Notes: generated from the letters alone by a model not told the origin. Numbered from the stretch's first letter, positions 1 through 9,017 are shown. The stretch: DNA of 64,000 bases from Paenibacillus thiaminolyticus (GCF_007066085.1 NZ_CP041405.1:5039001-5103000), one strand, 5' to 3'. Numbers and translations: made by a program.

Positions 1-128
1 CCAAGAGGATGAAGTCTTCTTTTGCAGTAAGATAGTATTATATAATTGTTCAGCGATAGATTCCGGACCATCTTGTTGGGCGATGCGGATGTTGCTATGA
101 TGGGAGGAAACATAGAGGTAAGGAGACG

Positions 129-917
129 ATGAAGTTGGAGAGACGCGAGCATTTGAAGTCTGATGTATACGCTTACTTGAAGCGGATAGGTTATGATGGT
201 CCGCTTGACGGCGGTGCCGCTGTGCTGGCCGATCTGCAGGAATGTCATCTGCATGCCGTGCCCTACGAAAATTTTGATATTTTGAACCGAGTGCCGTTGT
301 CGCTCGACATTCCTGATCTGATAAACAAAATTATAATCCGCCGCCGGGGCGGTTACTGTTTCGAGCTGAATGCATTGTTTGGATGGCTGCTGCGGGAGCT
401 TGGCTATCCGGTCACCGATTTGATGGCTCGCTTTTGGCGAGATGAACCGAATCTCCCGCCCAAGCGCCGCCACCAGGTTCTGCAAGTCCGGGCCGGGGAC
501 AAGACGTATCTGTGCGATGTCGGAGTAGGCGGAATTGTTCCGCGCCGGCCGGTACGCATCGAAGCGGGCCTGGAGCAATGGCAGGGGGATGAATGCTATC
601 GGCTGGAACGGGATCCGGACTATGGCTGGATGCTGTTCGAGTTCAAGCGGGACGGATGGAGCCGTCTCTATTCCTTTACGGAGGAGCCGCAGCTCCCGCG
701 GGATTTCATTATGCCTTCGTTCTGGTGCGAGCATGCGCCGGAGTCCATTTTTACCCAACAGGCGATGGCGGCGGTCCGCACTCGTGAAGGGCGCAATACG
801 CTCGCCGGAGATGAATTCCGCATCTTCACGGCCGATGGCGTCCATACCTTTATTCCACAGTCGAAGGAGCAATATGATGAAGCGTTGAAAACCTACTTCG
901 GCATCGTGCTCGGATAA
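129..917 (+). CDS. Arylamine N-acetyltransferase
   Basis: Transfers an acetyl group from acetyl-CoA to aromatic amines, hydroxylamines or hydrazines through a cysteine thioester; expected in the cytosol. The 262 residues fit the NAT family. The catalytic triad is visible: Cys77 in RRGGYCFELN (family signature RGGxCxExN), His115 in RRHQVLQV, and Asp130 in YLCDVGVGG. The start is supported by a TAAGGAG ribosome site just upstream. It stands alone and is followed by a strong hairpin terminator. The natural substrate cannot be read from the sequence; detoxification of aromatic amines is the usual assignment. Confidence 0.93.
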   Translation: MKLERREHLKSDVYAYLKRIGYDGPLDGGAAVLADLQECHLHAVPYENFDILNRVPLSLDIPDLINKIIIRRRGGYCFELNALFGWLLRELGYPVTDLMARFWRDEPNLPPKRRHQVLQVRAGDKTYLCDVGVGGIVPRRPVRIEAGLEQWQGDECYRLERDPDYGWMLFEFKRDGWSRLYSFTEEPQLPRDFIMPSFWCEHAPESIFTQQAMAAVRTREGRNTLAGDEFRIFTADGVHTFIPQSKEQYDEALKTYFGIVLG

Positions 918-934
918 GCTTGAGGCCGCACGCC

Positions 935-1001
935 AAAAAGAGCGCTCCCTTGCAGGCAATGCCTTATCTTAATGACATTGCCCTTGCGGGACGCTCTTTT
1001 T
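935..1001. terminator. Long hairpin terminator between the NAT gene and mqnD
   Basis: A-rich run, then an interrupted inverted repeat (AAAAAGAGCG... pairing with ...CGCTCTTTTT, inner arms GGCAATG and CATTGCC), then a T run. It can serve both the rightward NAT gene and the leftward mqnD gene. Confidence 0.75.
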
Positions 1002-1072
1002 GCCTTCTTCGCTTCCTTCATCTGGTGCCGTTCAAGTTCCCCATGCTACAGTTGCTTGGCGGTGAACGGAGG

Positions 1073-1906
1073 TTATAAGCGCAGCAGGGCCGGATCGAAG
1101 GTTGGCACAAGCCCTTCTTCTGCGGCTCTTCTCAGAAGAGCCTCTACGGCAGCGTATCCGTCCTCGCCTAGATTTGCGGTGAACTCGTTCACATAGAGAT
1201 TGATATGGGCTTGCGCCACCTGCGGATCCATTTCCTGCGCATGGTGCAGCACGTAAGACAGGGACGCCTCCGGGTGCGCCCAGGCATATTCCACGGATGC
1301 GCGCGCCCATTCGGCGATCTTGCCTGCATCAAGGGTCCGGCGGGCAATGATTGCCCCGAGCGGGATAGGCAGGCCGGTATCGGCTTCCCACCAGCTTCCC
1401 ATATCGGCCAGCAAGGTCAACCCGTAAGACGGGTAGGTGAAGCGCGCTTCATGGATAACGAGTCCGGCGTCGATATGGCCGTCGCGCACCGCCGGCATAA
1501 TCTGATGGAACGGCATGACGACGATCTCCCCTACGCCGCCGGGCACATGCTTCGCTGCCCACAAGCGGAACAGCAGGTAAGCCGTCGAGCGCTCGCTCGG
1601 AACGGCTACCCGCCGGCCGCTGAGCGCCGCCGGATCGCTTCCGCCTTCCTTCGTCAGCACGAGCGGGCCGCAGCCCCGGCCGAGCGCGCCGCCGCATGGG
1701 AGCAGCGCATAATCGGACAGCACCCAGGGAAGCGCCGCATAGGAGATTTTAAGCACCTCCGGTCCTTGGCCGCTGGCCGCCAGACCGTTCGTAATATCGA
1801 TGTCCGCATAGGTTACGTCCAGCTCCGGCGCTCCGGGAATAAGCCCGTGCACCCAGGCATGGAAGACAAACGTATCGTTCGGACAAGGGGAAAAGGCAAT
1901 TTTCAT
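1073..1906 (-). CDS. mqnD: 1,4-dihydroxy-6-naphthoate synthase (futalosine menaquinone pathway)
   Basis: Converts cyclic dehypoxanthinyl futalosine to 1,4-dihydroxy-6-naphthoate in the alternative (futalosine) route to menaquinone. The protein is 277 residues, a usual length, with a periplasmic-binding-protein-like fold. The N-terminal MKIAFSPCPNDTFVFHAW is the MqnD hallmark and separates it from MqnA. The start was placed at this Met because a GGAGG lies 9 nt upstream; a longer open frame continues upstream, but it only overlaps mqnB in another frame. The ATG is 2 nt after the mqnB stop, so the two genes are translationally coupled. The other pathway genes (mqnA, mqnC, mqnE) are not in this window. 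Confidence 0.93.
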   Translation of the reverse strand: MKIAFSPCPNDTFVFHAWVHGLIPGAPELDVTYADIDITNGLAASGQGPEVLKISYAALPWVLSDYALLPCGGALGRGCGPLVLTKEGGSDPAALSGRRVAVPSERSTAYLLFRLWAAKHVPGGVGEIVVMPFHQIMPAVRDGHIDAGLVIHEARFTYPSYGLTLLADMGSWWEADTGLPIPLGAIIARRTLDAGKIAEWARASVEYAWAHPEASLSYVLHHAQEMDPQVAQAHINLYVNEFTANLGEDGYAAVEALLRRAAEEGLVPTFDPALLRL

Positions 1907-1908
1907 GA

Positions 1909-2613
1909 TTACAGCACCTCCGGTAAGACTGAACAAGCGGCTTCCAATGCTTTCAGCGCCTCTGGGATGCGCCATGCCGCCCGGTTGCGCGGACCGACCG
2001 CGTTCGAGATCGACCGGATCTCGAATGCCGGCAAGCCGAACTGGCGTGCGGCCACAGCGACGCCATAGCCTTCCATCGCTTCGGCGGCGGCCCCGGGCAC
2101 CCGCTGGGCGAGCATCGCGGCCGTCTCGGCCGTGCCTGTCACCGTGGACAGGGTCAGCACAGGTCCGGCGCATGCCTGCAGCGGAATAGCCTGCACTGCT
2201 TGACAGATACGCTCGGCCGTACCGGCATCGACCGGGATATAGGCCGAGCCGAAGCCAAGCTCATCCACGCTGCAGAAGCCGTCGGGCGTCTCGGCTCCCA
2301 GGTCGGCCGCGATGATCGGGCTGGCCACGACGACGGAGCCGACATCGGCCCGCTCCGCGAAGCCGCCCGCAATGCCGGCGCACACGGCCGCGCTATAATC
2401 TGCGGCGGCCAGCTCTCGGGCGGTGCTCGCCGCGGCGGCCGCCGTCCCGACGCCGCCGACGATTACGTTGAAGCGGGCGTCTCCGTCCAAGCCGCGCAGG
2501 ACGGCATCCCGCTCGGCGGGCACGGATGTTACTATGAGGATGCGAGCCCCCGTTTCCGCTGTCTCACTGCGGAGAGGGGAGGCATCCATCGTATCATTAT
2601 GATGTGAACTCAT
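1909..2613 (-). CDS. mqnB: Futalosine hydrolase
   Basis: Removes the purine base from futalosine or aminodeoxyfutalosine to give dehypoxanthinyl futalosine, the step before MqnC and MqnD. The 234 residues show the nucleoside phosphorylase / MTA-SAH nucleosidase fold: GGVGTAAAAAST near the N-terminus, CAGIAGGFAERADVGSVVVAS in the middle, and EAMEGYGVAVAARQFGLPAFEIRSISN, the MEG/E...RSISN nucleosidase signature, near residue 180. An AAGGAGAG ribosome site precedes the start. Pairing with mqnD makes the futalosine-specific assignment much more likely than a general MTA/SAH nucleosidase. Confidence 0.9.
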   Translation of the reverse strand: MSSHHNDTMDASPLRSETAETGARILIVTSVPAERDAVLRGLDGDARFNVIVGGVGTAAAAASTARELAAADYSAAVCAGIAGGFAERADVGSVVVASPIIAADLGAETPDGFCSVDELGFGSAYIPVDAGTAERICQAVQAIPLQACAGPVLTLSTVTGTAETAAMLAQRVPGAAAEAMEGYGVAVAARQFGLPAFEIRSISNAVGPRNRAAWRIPEALKALEAACSVLPEVL

Positions 2614-2958
2614 ATTACTGACTCTCCTTGAATGTCGTTCCAGCCGGAACGTTGTCCTACCTCCACGTTATCCGCTTCCCGCCCAGAAGTAAAGGGAGTC
2701 CGGATAGGATTTTAGAGCATAGGGCAATACTCTGCCGAGGAATATGTTTATAGTAACATATGAGAGCAACGATGTGCATCGCATAAAAAACGCCTTGAAA
2801 CCTATTGGTTCCTGGTTGATCTCTAATTCATGTTGAGCCGTCATCGCGGCCCCGTCCCGCGTTATGCATTTCCCTCCTGCCATCCGGTTGAGGTACAATA
2901 AAGCTGTTCCACTCGCGCAAGCGAGGAAGGCTCAACGGAGACAAGGAGATGTTCGGAT
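2614..2958. other. Intergenic region between divergent mqnB and the thioesterase
   Basis: About 345 nt that must hold both divergent promoters. No hexamer pair was convincing. A small GC hairpin (CTCGCGCAAGCGAG) lies near 2911-2924. A leftward open frame at 2668-2898 has no credible ribosome site and looks non-coding. Confidence 0.4.
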
Positions 2959-3723
2959 ATGGGAGTACAGTGGCGCGAGAAGCATTACATACATTCGGAC
3001 AATTGCGATTATAAGAAGCGGTGCAAGCTCTCGACCCTGCTCGAATGGATGCAGCGGGCGGGCGATGCGCAGCTTGGGCACTACGGGGTCTCGCTGGACG
3101 AGATGATCCGCCAGGGCATGGCGTGGATGCTGGTTACGATCGATTTGGAGTGGAAAAGGCTTCCCGTCTATGGTGAGACGATCGAGATGGTGACATGGAA
3201 CCGGGGGGCGACTGGCGTTCAGTGGCAGCGCGACTTCCGCATTTATGGTCCGGATAGCGCGGACTGGATAGCGCAGGCCCGGACTTCGTGGGTGCTTGTC
3301 GATCTGAACAAGCGCCGCATTTTTCGCGCATCGGCCTGTCCTTACGACCTGCCGGTGCATCCCGATGATTGCGTAGGCGGCATGCCGCGCAAGGTCGAGG
3401 TTCCGGCCGGGCTTAAGCAGGAACATGCCTATGATATGACGGTGCGGGTAAGCAGCATCGATATGAACGGGCATCTGAACAATGCGCGTTTTGGCGATAT
3501 TTGCCTCGATGCGATGCAGCCGGAGGAACTGGAACGGGGGCTGTCCCGCTTCCGCATCACGTATCACCGGGAAGCCGTCCTGAACGACAAGATTGCGGTC
3601 ATCCGCTCGGCATGGCAGGATGGTCACTGCTTCATCAGCGGGATATCCGATGAAGGCACAGCGTATTTCGACGCAGTGATTGCCGCGGATCGGGATGAAA
3701 TGCACAGGAACGAAGTGGAATAG
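2959..3723 (+). CDS. Acyl-ACP thioesterase (FatA/FatB family)
   Basis: Predicted to hydrolyse acyl-ACP to free fatty acid and ACP in the cytosol. The 254 residues form the double-hotdog arrangement of bacterial acyl-ACP thioesterases. The N-terminal hotdog contains CKLSTLLEWMQRAGDAQLGHYGVS and MAWMLVTIDLEW. The C-terminal hotdog begins near residue 160 with VRVSSIDMNGHLNNARFGDICLDAM, carrying the Asn/His catalytic region (NGHLNN). An AAGGAG lies 10 nt upstream of the ATG. It is a single-gene unit ending in a terminator. Chain-length preference cannot be read. Confidence 0.88.
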   Translation: MGVQWREKHYIHSDNCDYKKRCKLSTLLEWMQRAGDAQLGHYGVSLDEMIRQGMAWMLVTIDLEWKRLPVYGETIEMVTWNRGATGVQWQRDFRIYGPDSADWIAQARTSWVLVDLNKRRIFRASACPYDLPVHPDDCVGGMPRKVEVPAGLKQEHAYDMTVRVSSIDMNGHLNNARFGDICLDAMQPEELERGLSRFRITYHREAVLNDKIAVIRSAWQDGHCFISGISDEGTAYFDAVIAADRDEMHRNEVE

Positions 3724-3733
3724 ACAGCAACGG

Positions 3734-3766
3734 ACAGGAGTGAATGTAGACTCCTGTTTTCTTTTT
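3734..3766 (+). terminator. Rho-independent terminator after the thioesterase
   Basis: ACAGGAG (3734-3740) pairs with CTCCTGT (3751-3757) and is followed by a T-rich tract. Confidence 0.85.
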
Positions 3767-3943
3767 AATCAGGAAATAAGACATCGGTCAAAAAGTCTGT
3801 AAAAATAAGGTTTGTGGGTAAAACGTCCTATATGGTAATATTTACACGGTTAATCAATTCGAGAAGGCAGGGACGGGGGAAACCGATGGCGGGGCCCGGT
3901 ACTCTGCCAGGATATTCATCAGAAGAGAATGGGAGCAAAGAGA

Positions 3944-5095
3944 ATGAAGAAGAGAGCAATCATGGCCGTACTGGGGGCTGCCTTCCTCGCGGCGGTCTTG
4001 GGCCAGCATGGCGAGACTCAGGCTGCGGGTCGCAGCGTCGGGTATATGGATACGGCGGCGAACCGCACCTACGTGCCGATTCGTTACTTGAGCGAGCAAT
4101 TGAAATATCAAGTGAAATGGGACAAGGCCGCCCAGCGCATCGATGTGCGCGCGAATGAGGACACGTTGTCTTTGACGGTCGGGAGCAAGAAGGCGCAGGT
4201 GAATGGTGCGGTGAAGCAGATGGATGCGGCGCCTTTTGTCGAGGGAGGGACGACCTATGTGCCGATTCGCTTCATCGGAGAAGCGATGAAGCTCCAGATG
4301 AAGTGGGACAAGGCAGCCTCTGCGCTCGTGTTCGATACAGCTAAAGGGAAGCAGAAGCTCCCGGTCGTCTCCATGGAGCGATTGAACCGTGCCGCGGCTC
4401 CTATGGAACAGAAGCAGAAAACGTTCACTGTCGGCAAGAAGCGGGTGTCGGCTTCGATCGTGGAGATCGATCTGCTTCATCCGAAGATCCGGCTCGATGT
4501 GGCGGTGGCTGGAGGCAAGATTGGCTCCGTGGACAGCCTGAAGCATATGGCGGATGCCAGCAAGGCGGCGGTGGCGATGAACGGGACGTTTTTCGATGCC
4601 TATACGAAGACGAGCTATAAGGCTCCGTACGGCCATATCGTGAAAAAGGGCGAGCTGGTGCATCCAAGTCCGGCCGACCGCCGAACCGTGCTTCTATTCA
4701 CGAAGGACAACGAGGTGGGGTTCGTGCAGGGCAAGGAGTTCCCGCAGCGCTTCGAGGAAGGCGATGTGGAAGGAGCGCTCCAGGCGGGACCGCGCTTGGT
4801 GACGAACGGTCAGGTCAGCGTCGATCCGGTGCCGGAAGGCTTCAAGGATCCGAAAATATTAACGAACAGCGGCGCGCGCAGCGCTGTCGGCGTCACGTCG
4901 GACCATAAGCTGATTCTGTTGACGACTTCCGGGGCCACGATTCCGGAGCTCGCTCAGATGATGAAGCAGGCCGGCGCGCACCAGGCGATGAATCTGGATG
5001 GCGGGGCATCAAGCGGGCTGTACTACAAAGGTAAATATATCACCTCCCCTGGCCGGGAAATCAGCAACGCGCTGCTCATCCATTACGGCAACTGA
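3944..5095 (+). CDS. Secreted phosphodiester glycosidase with copper-amine-oxidase-N domain
   Basis: An exported two-domain protein. After a signal peptide (MKKRAIMAVLGAAFLAAVLG...TQAAG) come two repeats of the copper-amine-oxidase N-terminal type (NRTYVPIRYLSEQLKYQVKWD and TTYVPIRFIGEAMKLQMKWD), common in Paenibacillus surface proteins and probably wall-associating. The C-terminal half (about residues 165-383) is a NAGPA/DUF2233 phosphodiester glycosidase domain: AVAMNGTFFDAY, LQAGPRLVTNG, SARSAVGVT-type and MNLDGGASSGLYYKG motifs. The family cleaves sugar phosphodiesters in cell-envelope glycopolymers. The start was chosen at the second in-frame ATG because GGGAG lies 8 nt upstream; the ATG at 3929 has a weaker site. 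The substrate is unknown. Confidence 0.85.
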   Translation: MKKRAIMAVLGAAFLAAVLGQHGETQAAGRSVGYMDTAANRTYVPIRYLSEQLKYQVKWDKAAQRIDVRANEDTLSLTVGSKKAQVNGAVKQMDAAPFVEGGTTYVPIRFIGEAMKLQMKWDKAASALVFDTAKGKQKLPVVSMERLNRAAAPMEQKQKTFTVGKKRVSASIVEIDLLHPKIRLDVAVAGGKIGSVDSLKHMADASKAAVAMNGTFFDAYTKTSYKAPYGHIVKKGELVHPSPADRRTVLLFTKDNEVGFVQGKEFPQRFEEGDVEGALQAGPRLVTNGQVSVDPVPEGFKDPKILTNSGARSAVGVTSDHKLILLTTSGATIPELAQMMKQAGAHQAMNLDGGASSGLYYKGKYITSPGREISNALLIHYGN

Positions 5096-5159
5096 TAGCT
5101 AAGTAGCTAACCGGGAGGCATGAACGCGTGGGAGGATTCCTGCCGCGGGTTCACACGGA

Positions 5160-5190
5160 CAAGGCCCACGCCGAGCGAGCGTGGGCCTTG
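5160..5190. terminator. Bidirectional terminator between convergent genes
   Basis: CAAGGCCCACGC (5160-5171) pairs perfectly with GCGTGGGCCTTG (5179-5190). It separates the rightward glycosidase from the leftward gene ending at 5200. The T run is short. Confidence 0.7.
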
Positions 5191-5199
5191 CTGTGTATG

Positions 5200-6297
5200 C
5201 TAGGAGCCGGTCGTCACGAATATGCCGAGCGGCGTATTCGATTCACCGGCGGTCATGAGGGAGAAGGTGAAGGTGGACAGGCCTTCCGGCGCCTCATATT
5301 CGGCGATCCGGCATGCATCCTTATTCGTTGGCAGGGCTGGTATACGGAATACCTCCCCGCCGAGCCGGACGGCGCCGGCATATTTTCCCCCGCGCGGATT
5401 GACCCAAATGTGGACCTTGGCCGGAGCACCCGTCTCGTTCCGGATCGGAAGGCTTACCGTGTAGATCGCGCCGAATTGGGCAATATTATTCACCGCTCCG
5501 CTGCCGCTGAGCGGATCGCTGCTGCCGGACGTGAACAGCAGGTCCACGGGCGGGCTCCCGCCGAATTGGCGCGATTTCTCCAAGGCGCGATAATGATGCG
5601 TCGTCCCGCCGATCTCGTATTCCGGCATAAGCGCCAACGTCTCCGAGAACGGCCAGCTGCCGCGCGGATGCGGCTGTCCGGCGGCAGAGAGCGGCTCTGC
5701 TACGATCGTTCGCAGATCGGCATCGGCTCCGCGGCTGGCTGCAGTCCGCACGACGTAATGGAGCGGCCCATCCCCTGAGCTCCGGCAGACGGTAAATTCA
5801 TAAATGAAGCCGATAAGATGGCCATGCGGCACCTCCCGGGCTTCGAGCAGGCCAGCCTCCTGCGCCAATGGCCTGCTATCGGCCGCAGCATGATCTTCCA
5901 TCGTCCCGGCCAAGCAGGCCGCAGCCAGACATTGGCCCGCTTCGACCAGTATGTTCCCGGACGCCTCCACGATCCGCACCTCCCGCTTCAGATCCTGAAT
6001 CTGGATTGTGTTCGCTGCGGATTGATTTTCCAGGGTCAAGCCCAACCGCAGCGGCTGGCCGGTCTGATTGATATGCCAGCCCATCACCCGGTGCTTCACC
6101 TCATCCTCGCCGCTCTGGACGACATCATGCCAGAGCGTCCCATTTGCCTCGGGGAAGCTGGCGTCATCGATCACCTCCGGATTATCGCTCAGCATCAGTC
6201 TGCGGCGGCTTCCAGGCGCCGCGGCTGCAACTTCTTGGAATGGATAAGCCGCATCCATCTTGCTTGCGGATAATTCAGGCTGCTTGCATCTCATCAT
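5200..6297 (-). CDS. Conserved hypothetical protein, function not recognised
   Basis: 365 residues, soluble-looking, with no signal peptide, membrane segment or catalytic motif that I recognise. It is rich in beta-strand-like stretches (HRVMGWHINQTGQPLRLGL, YTVSLPIRNETGAPAKVHIWV, RGGKYAGAVRLGGEVFRIP), which suggests a beta-sandwich or surface-type protein. The start was set at the double ATG because a GGAGG lies 9 nt upstream. The open frame extends 35 codons further upstream, but that part is Arg-rich and shadow-like. It is a single-gene unit. Confidence 0.6.
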   Translation of the reverse strand: MMRCKQPELSASKMDAAYPFQEVAAAAPGSRRRLMLSDNPEVIDDASFPEANGTLWHDVVQSGEDEVKHRVMGWHINQTGQPLRLGLTLENQSAANTIQIQDLKREVRIVEASGNILVEAGQCLAAACLAGTMEDHAAADSRPLAQEAGLLEAREVPHGHLIGFIYEFTVCRSSGDGPLHYVVRTAASRGADADLRTIVAEPLSAAGQPHPRGSWPFSETLALMPEYEIGGTTHHYRALEKSRQFGGSPPVDLLFTSGSSDPLSGSGAVNNIAQFGAIYTVSLPIRNETGAPAKVHIWVNPRGGKYAGAVRLGGEVFRIPALPTNKDACRIAEYEAPEGLSTFTFSLMTAGESNTPLGIFVTTGS

Positions 6298-6484
6298 TAG
6301 GGTTCGCCTCCATCTCCGTGATTGGCGAAGAGCGTGAATGTGAACCGGATGCAGCGGCGGATTTTCCCGGCTTCCCGGGATCCGATTCCGTGTCGAATTC
6401 ACGCCTTCACTTTATAAGGCAATTCGGAACAACGATCTACAACCTGCTGCGCAAAATTTTTTTCTCTCTGCTGTTAGATCCAAC

Positions 6485-7321
6485 TCAGCGGTCCATCAGC
6501 TTCACGAGCTTGAATTCCGTGGAGGATTCGGGCGCCGGCGTGTAGATGCTGCAGCGCAGATCGGCGTCGCCTTGCACCTGCAGGGAAGTCAGATGGAACA
6601 GCATTTTCCCCGCCCGGGCATGTCTGAACTCAATGACGACCTCCGGGGCGGTGCTTACCTGGCTCTGGTTCCATAACCGCTGGAAGTCCGGGTGAACCTC
6701 CTTCATCTCCTCCAGGAAGCGATCATACCATCCATCCTCTACGTACTGGCCGTAATACGCGCGGAATATCGACAGAAATCCTTTGACGAAATGCTCCCAG
6801 TTGACCGCCAGGCTCTGGAATTCCTTGCGCGTGAACAGCAGGCGAATCATATTCCGCTCTTCCGGCGGGATGACGGTGAAATCAAGGAAGACATGGGACG
6901 CTGCCTCATTCCAGCCGACGATATGGCAGCGCCGATCCGACACAATTGTCGGGCAATGCCGCAGCTCCTGCAGAATCCGCTGCAGGGCGGGGCTAATCTG
7001 CGGCTCTTCCTCTTCCCGTAAGGCGGGGCCGGCCCCTCCCTCCAAGGCCAGCGCATACAAATATTTGCGCTCGTCCACGGTCAGCTTCAACGCCTCCGCG
7101 ATACTGTCCAGCACCGAAGCCGACACTTGAATATCCCGTCCCTGCTCCAGCCAGGTATACCATGTCGTGCTGACGCCCGCCAATTGGGCGACCTCCTCGC
7201 GGCGAAGCCCGGGGGTCCGGCGCCGGGTTCCTGCCGGGAGACCTACGGATTGGGGAAGGATCTGCGCCCGCTTGGCGCGCAGGAACTCGGACAGCATTTG
7301 CAATCGGGTCGGTGAATTCAT
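6485..7321 (-). CDS. Helix-turn-helix regulator with MmyB-like ligand-binding domain
   Basis: An XRE-type HTH lies at the N-terminus (RRTPGLRREEVAQLAGVSTTWYTWLEQGRDIQVSASVLDSIAEAL). It is followed by a MmyB-type PAS-like domain (about residues 100-275; DRRCHIVGWNEAA, FRAYYGQY, FQRLWNQSQV, FHLTSLQVQGDADLRCSIYTPA). Members of this family have been found with bound fatty acid and usually control a divergently transcribed neighbour. The ATG at 7321 was chosen because GAGG lies 8 nt upstream; a GTG at 7330 is in frame. The divergent neighbour is a FabF-like ketosynthase, which would suit a fatty-acid ligand. That link is inference. Confidence 0.85.
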   Translation of the reverse strand: MNSPTRLQMLSEFLRAKRAQILPQSVGLPAGTRRRTPGLRREEVAQLAGVSTTWYTWLEQGRDIQVSASVLDSIAEALKLTVDERKYLYALALEGGAGPALREEEEPQISPALQRILQELRHCPTIVSDRRCHIVGWNEAASHVFLDFTVIPPEERNMIRLLFTRKEFQSLAVNWEHFVKGFLSIFRAYYGQYVEDGWYDRFLEEMKEVHPDFQRLWNQSQVSTAPEVVIEFRHARAGKMLFHLTSLQVQGDADLRCSIYTPAPESSTEFKLVKLMDR

Positions 7322-7354
7322 CGATGGCACCTCACACTCGCTAATCTGGTACTA

Positions 7355-7383
7355 ATTATACTAGGATAAACAACAACTTGTAA
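7355..7383 (-). promoter_or_regulatory. SigA-type promoter of the MmyB-like regulator
   Basis: On the minus strand TTACAA and TATAAT are separated by exactly 17 nt. The -35 hexamer, read on the plus strand as TTGTAA, also lies 17 nt upstream of CAAAAT (7401-7406), a possible weak promoter for the ketosynthase. The two promoters would then overlap at the -35. Confidence 0.6.
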
Positions 7384-7449
7384 TAGGATAATTGCTGTGA
7401 CAAAATAAAGCCGACACGACAACCAGTATGGATGAAGGAGGACATGGAT

Positions 7450-8691
7450 ATGGAGAGAGTCGTCATTACAGGGATGGGAGCCATCACGCCGCTTGGCCAG
7501 GATACGGATTCCCTATGGCAGGGGCTGATTCGCGGACAATCAGGAATCTCCGCGATAGATGCGTTCGATGCCTCCTCCTGCAAGGTCCGCATCGCGGGCC
7601 AAGTGCGGGACTTCGATGCGGAAGCCCGCTTCGGGCGCAAGGAAGCGCGCCGTATGGACCGGTTCACCCAGTTTGCCCTGGCGGCGGCCGAAGAAGCCTA
7701 CCGTCAAGCGGAGCTCGATCGCTGGAGCGGGCTCGACGGCGAGCGCATGGGCGTCTATGTCGGATCGGGCATCGGCGGCATCCAGACGATGCTGCAGCAG
7801 GAGGCAATCCTGCGCGAACGGGGACCGGATCGGGTCAGCCCGACGCTTGTGCCCATGATGATCGCGAATATGGCCGCGGCCCAGATCAGCATCCGGTACG
7901 GCGCGCTCGGGCCATCGATGGCGCCGGTTACGGCATGCTCGATCGGGAACACGGCGATCGGGGAAGCGTTCCGCCTCATTCGAGCGGGCGGCGCGGATGT
8001 GGTCATGGCGGGCGGAACCGAGGCGGCCCTCACGGACTTGGCGTTGGCCAGCTTCAGCAACGCGACGGCCTTGTCGGCTCGCAATGACGAGCCGGAGCGG
8101 GCGAGCCGCCCCTTCGATCGGGGGCGGGACGGATTCGTGATGGCGGAAGGCGCCGGCATCGTCATCCTGGAGTCGCTCACACATGCGCTTCGCAGAGGAG
8201 CGCCGATCTTCGCCGAGGTCATCGGCTATGGAGCGAGCTCCGACGCGTATCATATGGTGGCGAGCCATCCGGAGGGACGCGGGGCGAGCCAGTCGATGAG
8301 AGCGGCGCTGCGGGAAGCGGGAATCGCGCCGCAGGAGGTGGGCGTCATCAGCGCCCATGCGACAAGCACCGAGGTCGGCGACCTGTCGGAGACGCGCGCG
8401 ATTCATGAGGTATTCGGCGAGCATGCCCGCCGCATTCCGGTCACCGCCAACAAATCGATGCTCGGCCATATGCTGGGCGCGGCGGGCGGCGTCGAGGCGA
8501 TCGCGCTCGTGAAGACGCTGCAGGAAGGCATCGTGCCGCCGACGATCAATCTGGAGGAGCCGGATCCGGCTTGCGACCTCGATTATGTTCCCCATACGGC
8601 CCGCCGAATCGAGGCCCGCATCGGCATCTCGAATTCCTTCGGCTTCGGCGGGCATAATGCCGTCATCGCCTTGCAAACTTACGAAGAGTAG
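7450..8691 (+). CDS. Beta-ketoacyl-ACP synthase II (FabF-like)
   Basis: Condenses malonyl-ACP with acyl-ACP during fatty-acid elongation, or acts as a dedicated ketosynthase. The 413 residues fit FabF. With the start used here the catalytic residues fall at Cys163 (VTACSIGNT), His303 (SAHATST) and His340 (KSMLGHMLGAAG), the same numbers as in E. coli FabF. The usual NAHGTST is SAHATST here. The start at MERVVITGMG was chosen because AAGGAGG lies 8 nt upstream; the ATGs at 7432 and 7444 overlap that site. It is a single gene without other fab genes around it, divergent from the MmyB-like regulator, so it may be a regulated paralogue and not the housekeeping FabF. Confidence 0.9.
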   Translation: MERVVITGMGAITPLGQDTDSLWQGLIRGQSGISAIDAFDASSCKVRIAGQVRDFDAEARFGRKEARRMDRFTQFALAAAEEAYRQAELDRWSGLDGERMGVYVGSGIGGIQTMLQQEAILRERGPDRVSPTLVPMMIANMAAAQISIRYGALGPSMAPVTACSIGNTAIGEAFRLIRAGGADVVMAGGTEAALTDLALASFSNATALSARNDEPERASRPFDRGRDGFVMAEGAGIVILESLTHALRRGAPIFAEVIGYGASSDAYHMVASHPEGRGASQSMRAALREAGIAPQEVGVISAHATSTEVGDLSETRAIHEVFGEHARRIPVTANKSMLGHMLGAAGGVEAIALVKTLQEGIVPPTINLEEPDPACDLDYVPHTARRIEARIGISNSFGFGGHNAVIALQTYEE

Positions 8692-8842
8692 CGGCGGCTG
8701 GCGGCCGAGCGGGGCGTCTCAGCCGAGCGTTGGGGTGTGGATCGGCCGGCTGGCGGCTCTTAATAAGTGAAATCGCTCGAATCTAGGGCAAGCGCGCTGA
8801 CGGCAATTAAGGGGCAGGCGCGCAGCCGATTTGGGAACGGGA
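8692..8842. other. Intergenic region, no gene seen
   Basis: GC-rich sequence downstream of the ketosynthase with small inverted GC stretches and no open frame with a ribosome site. The promoter-like element that follows is listed separately. Confidence 0.4.
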
Positions 8843-8871
8843 GAAGGAGTTTCTTCATTTTTGTAGAATAG
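8843..8871 (+). promoter_or_regulatory. Possible SigH-like promoter before the ABC exporter
   Basis: GAAGGAGTT, 11 nt, GTAGAATAG. It matches the SigH consensus RNAGGAWWW-N11-12-RNNGAATWW except for one base in each half, so it is weaker than the two perfect matches near 17.7 and 21.1 kb. Confidence 0.35.
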
Positions 8872-9017
8872 GTTTATGGCAAAAGCAGAGTCCATTGGAG
8901 GCGATTGTGCCCCGGTGGACTTTTCGCATTGTCATTGTCCTGCGCGAGAACGATGCTGCACCTGCCCTGGAAGCGGCAGCGCTTTTTCTATTTCTATCCG
9001 AGAAAAGAGGTACTTTT

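Noticed and set aside
2668..2898. 76-codon leftward open frame
   Set aside because: No credible ribosome site, and it lies in the divergent promoter region.
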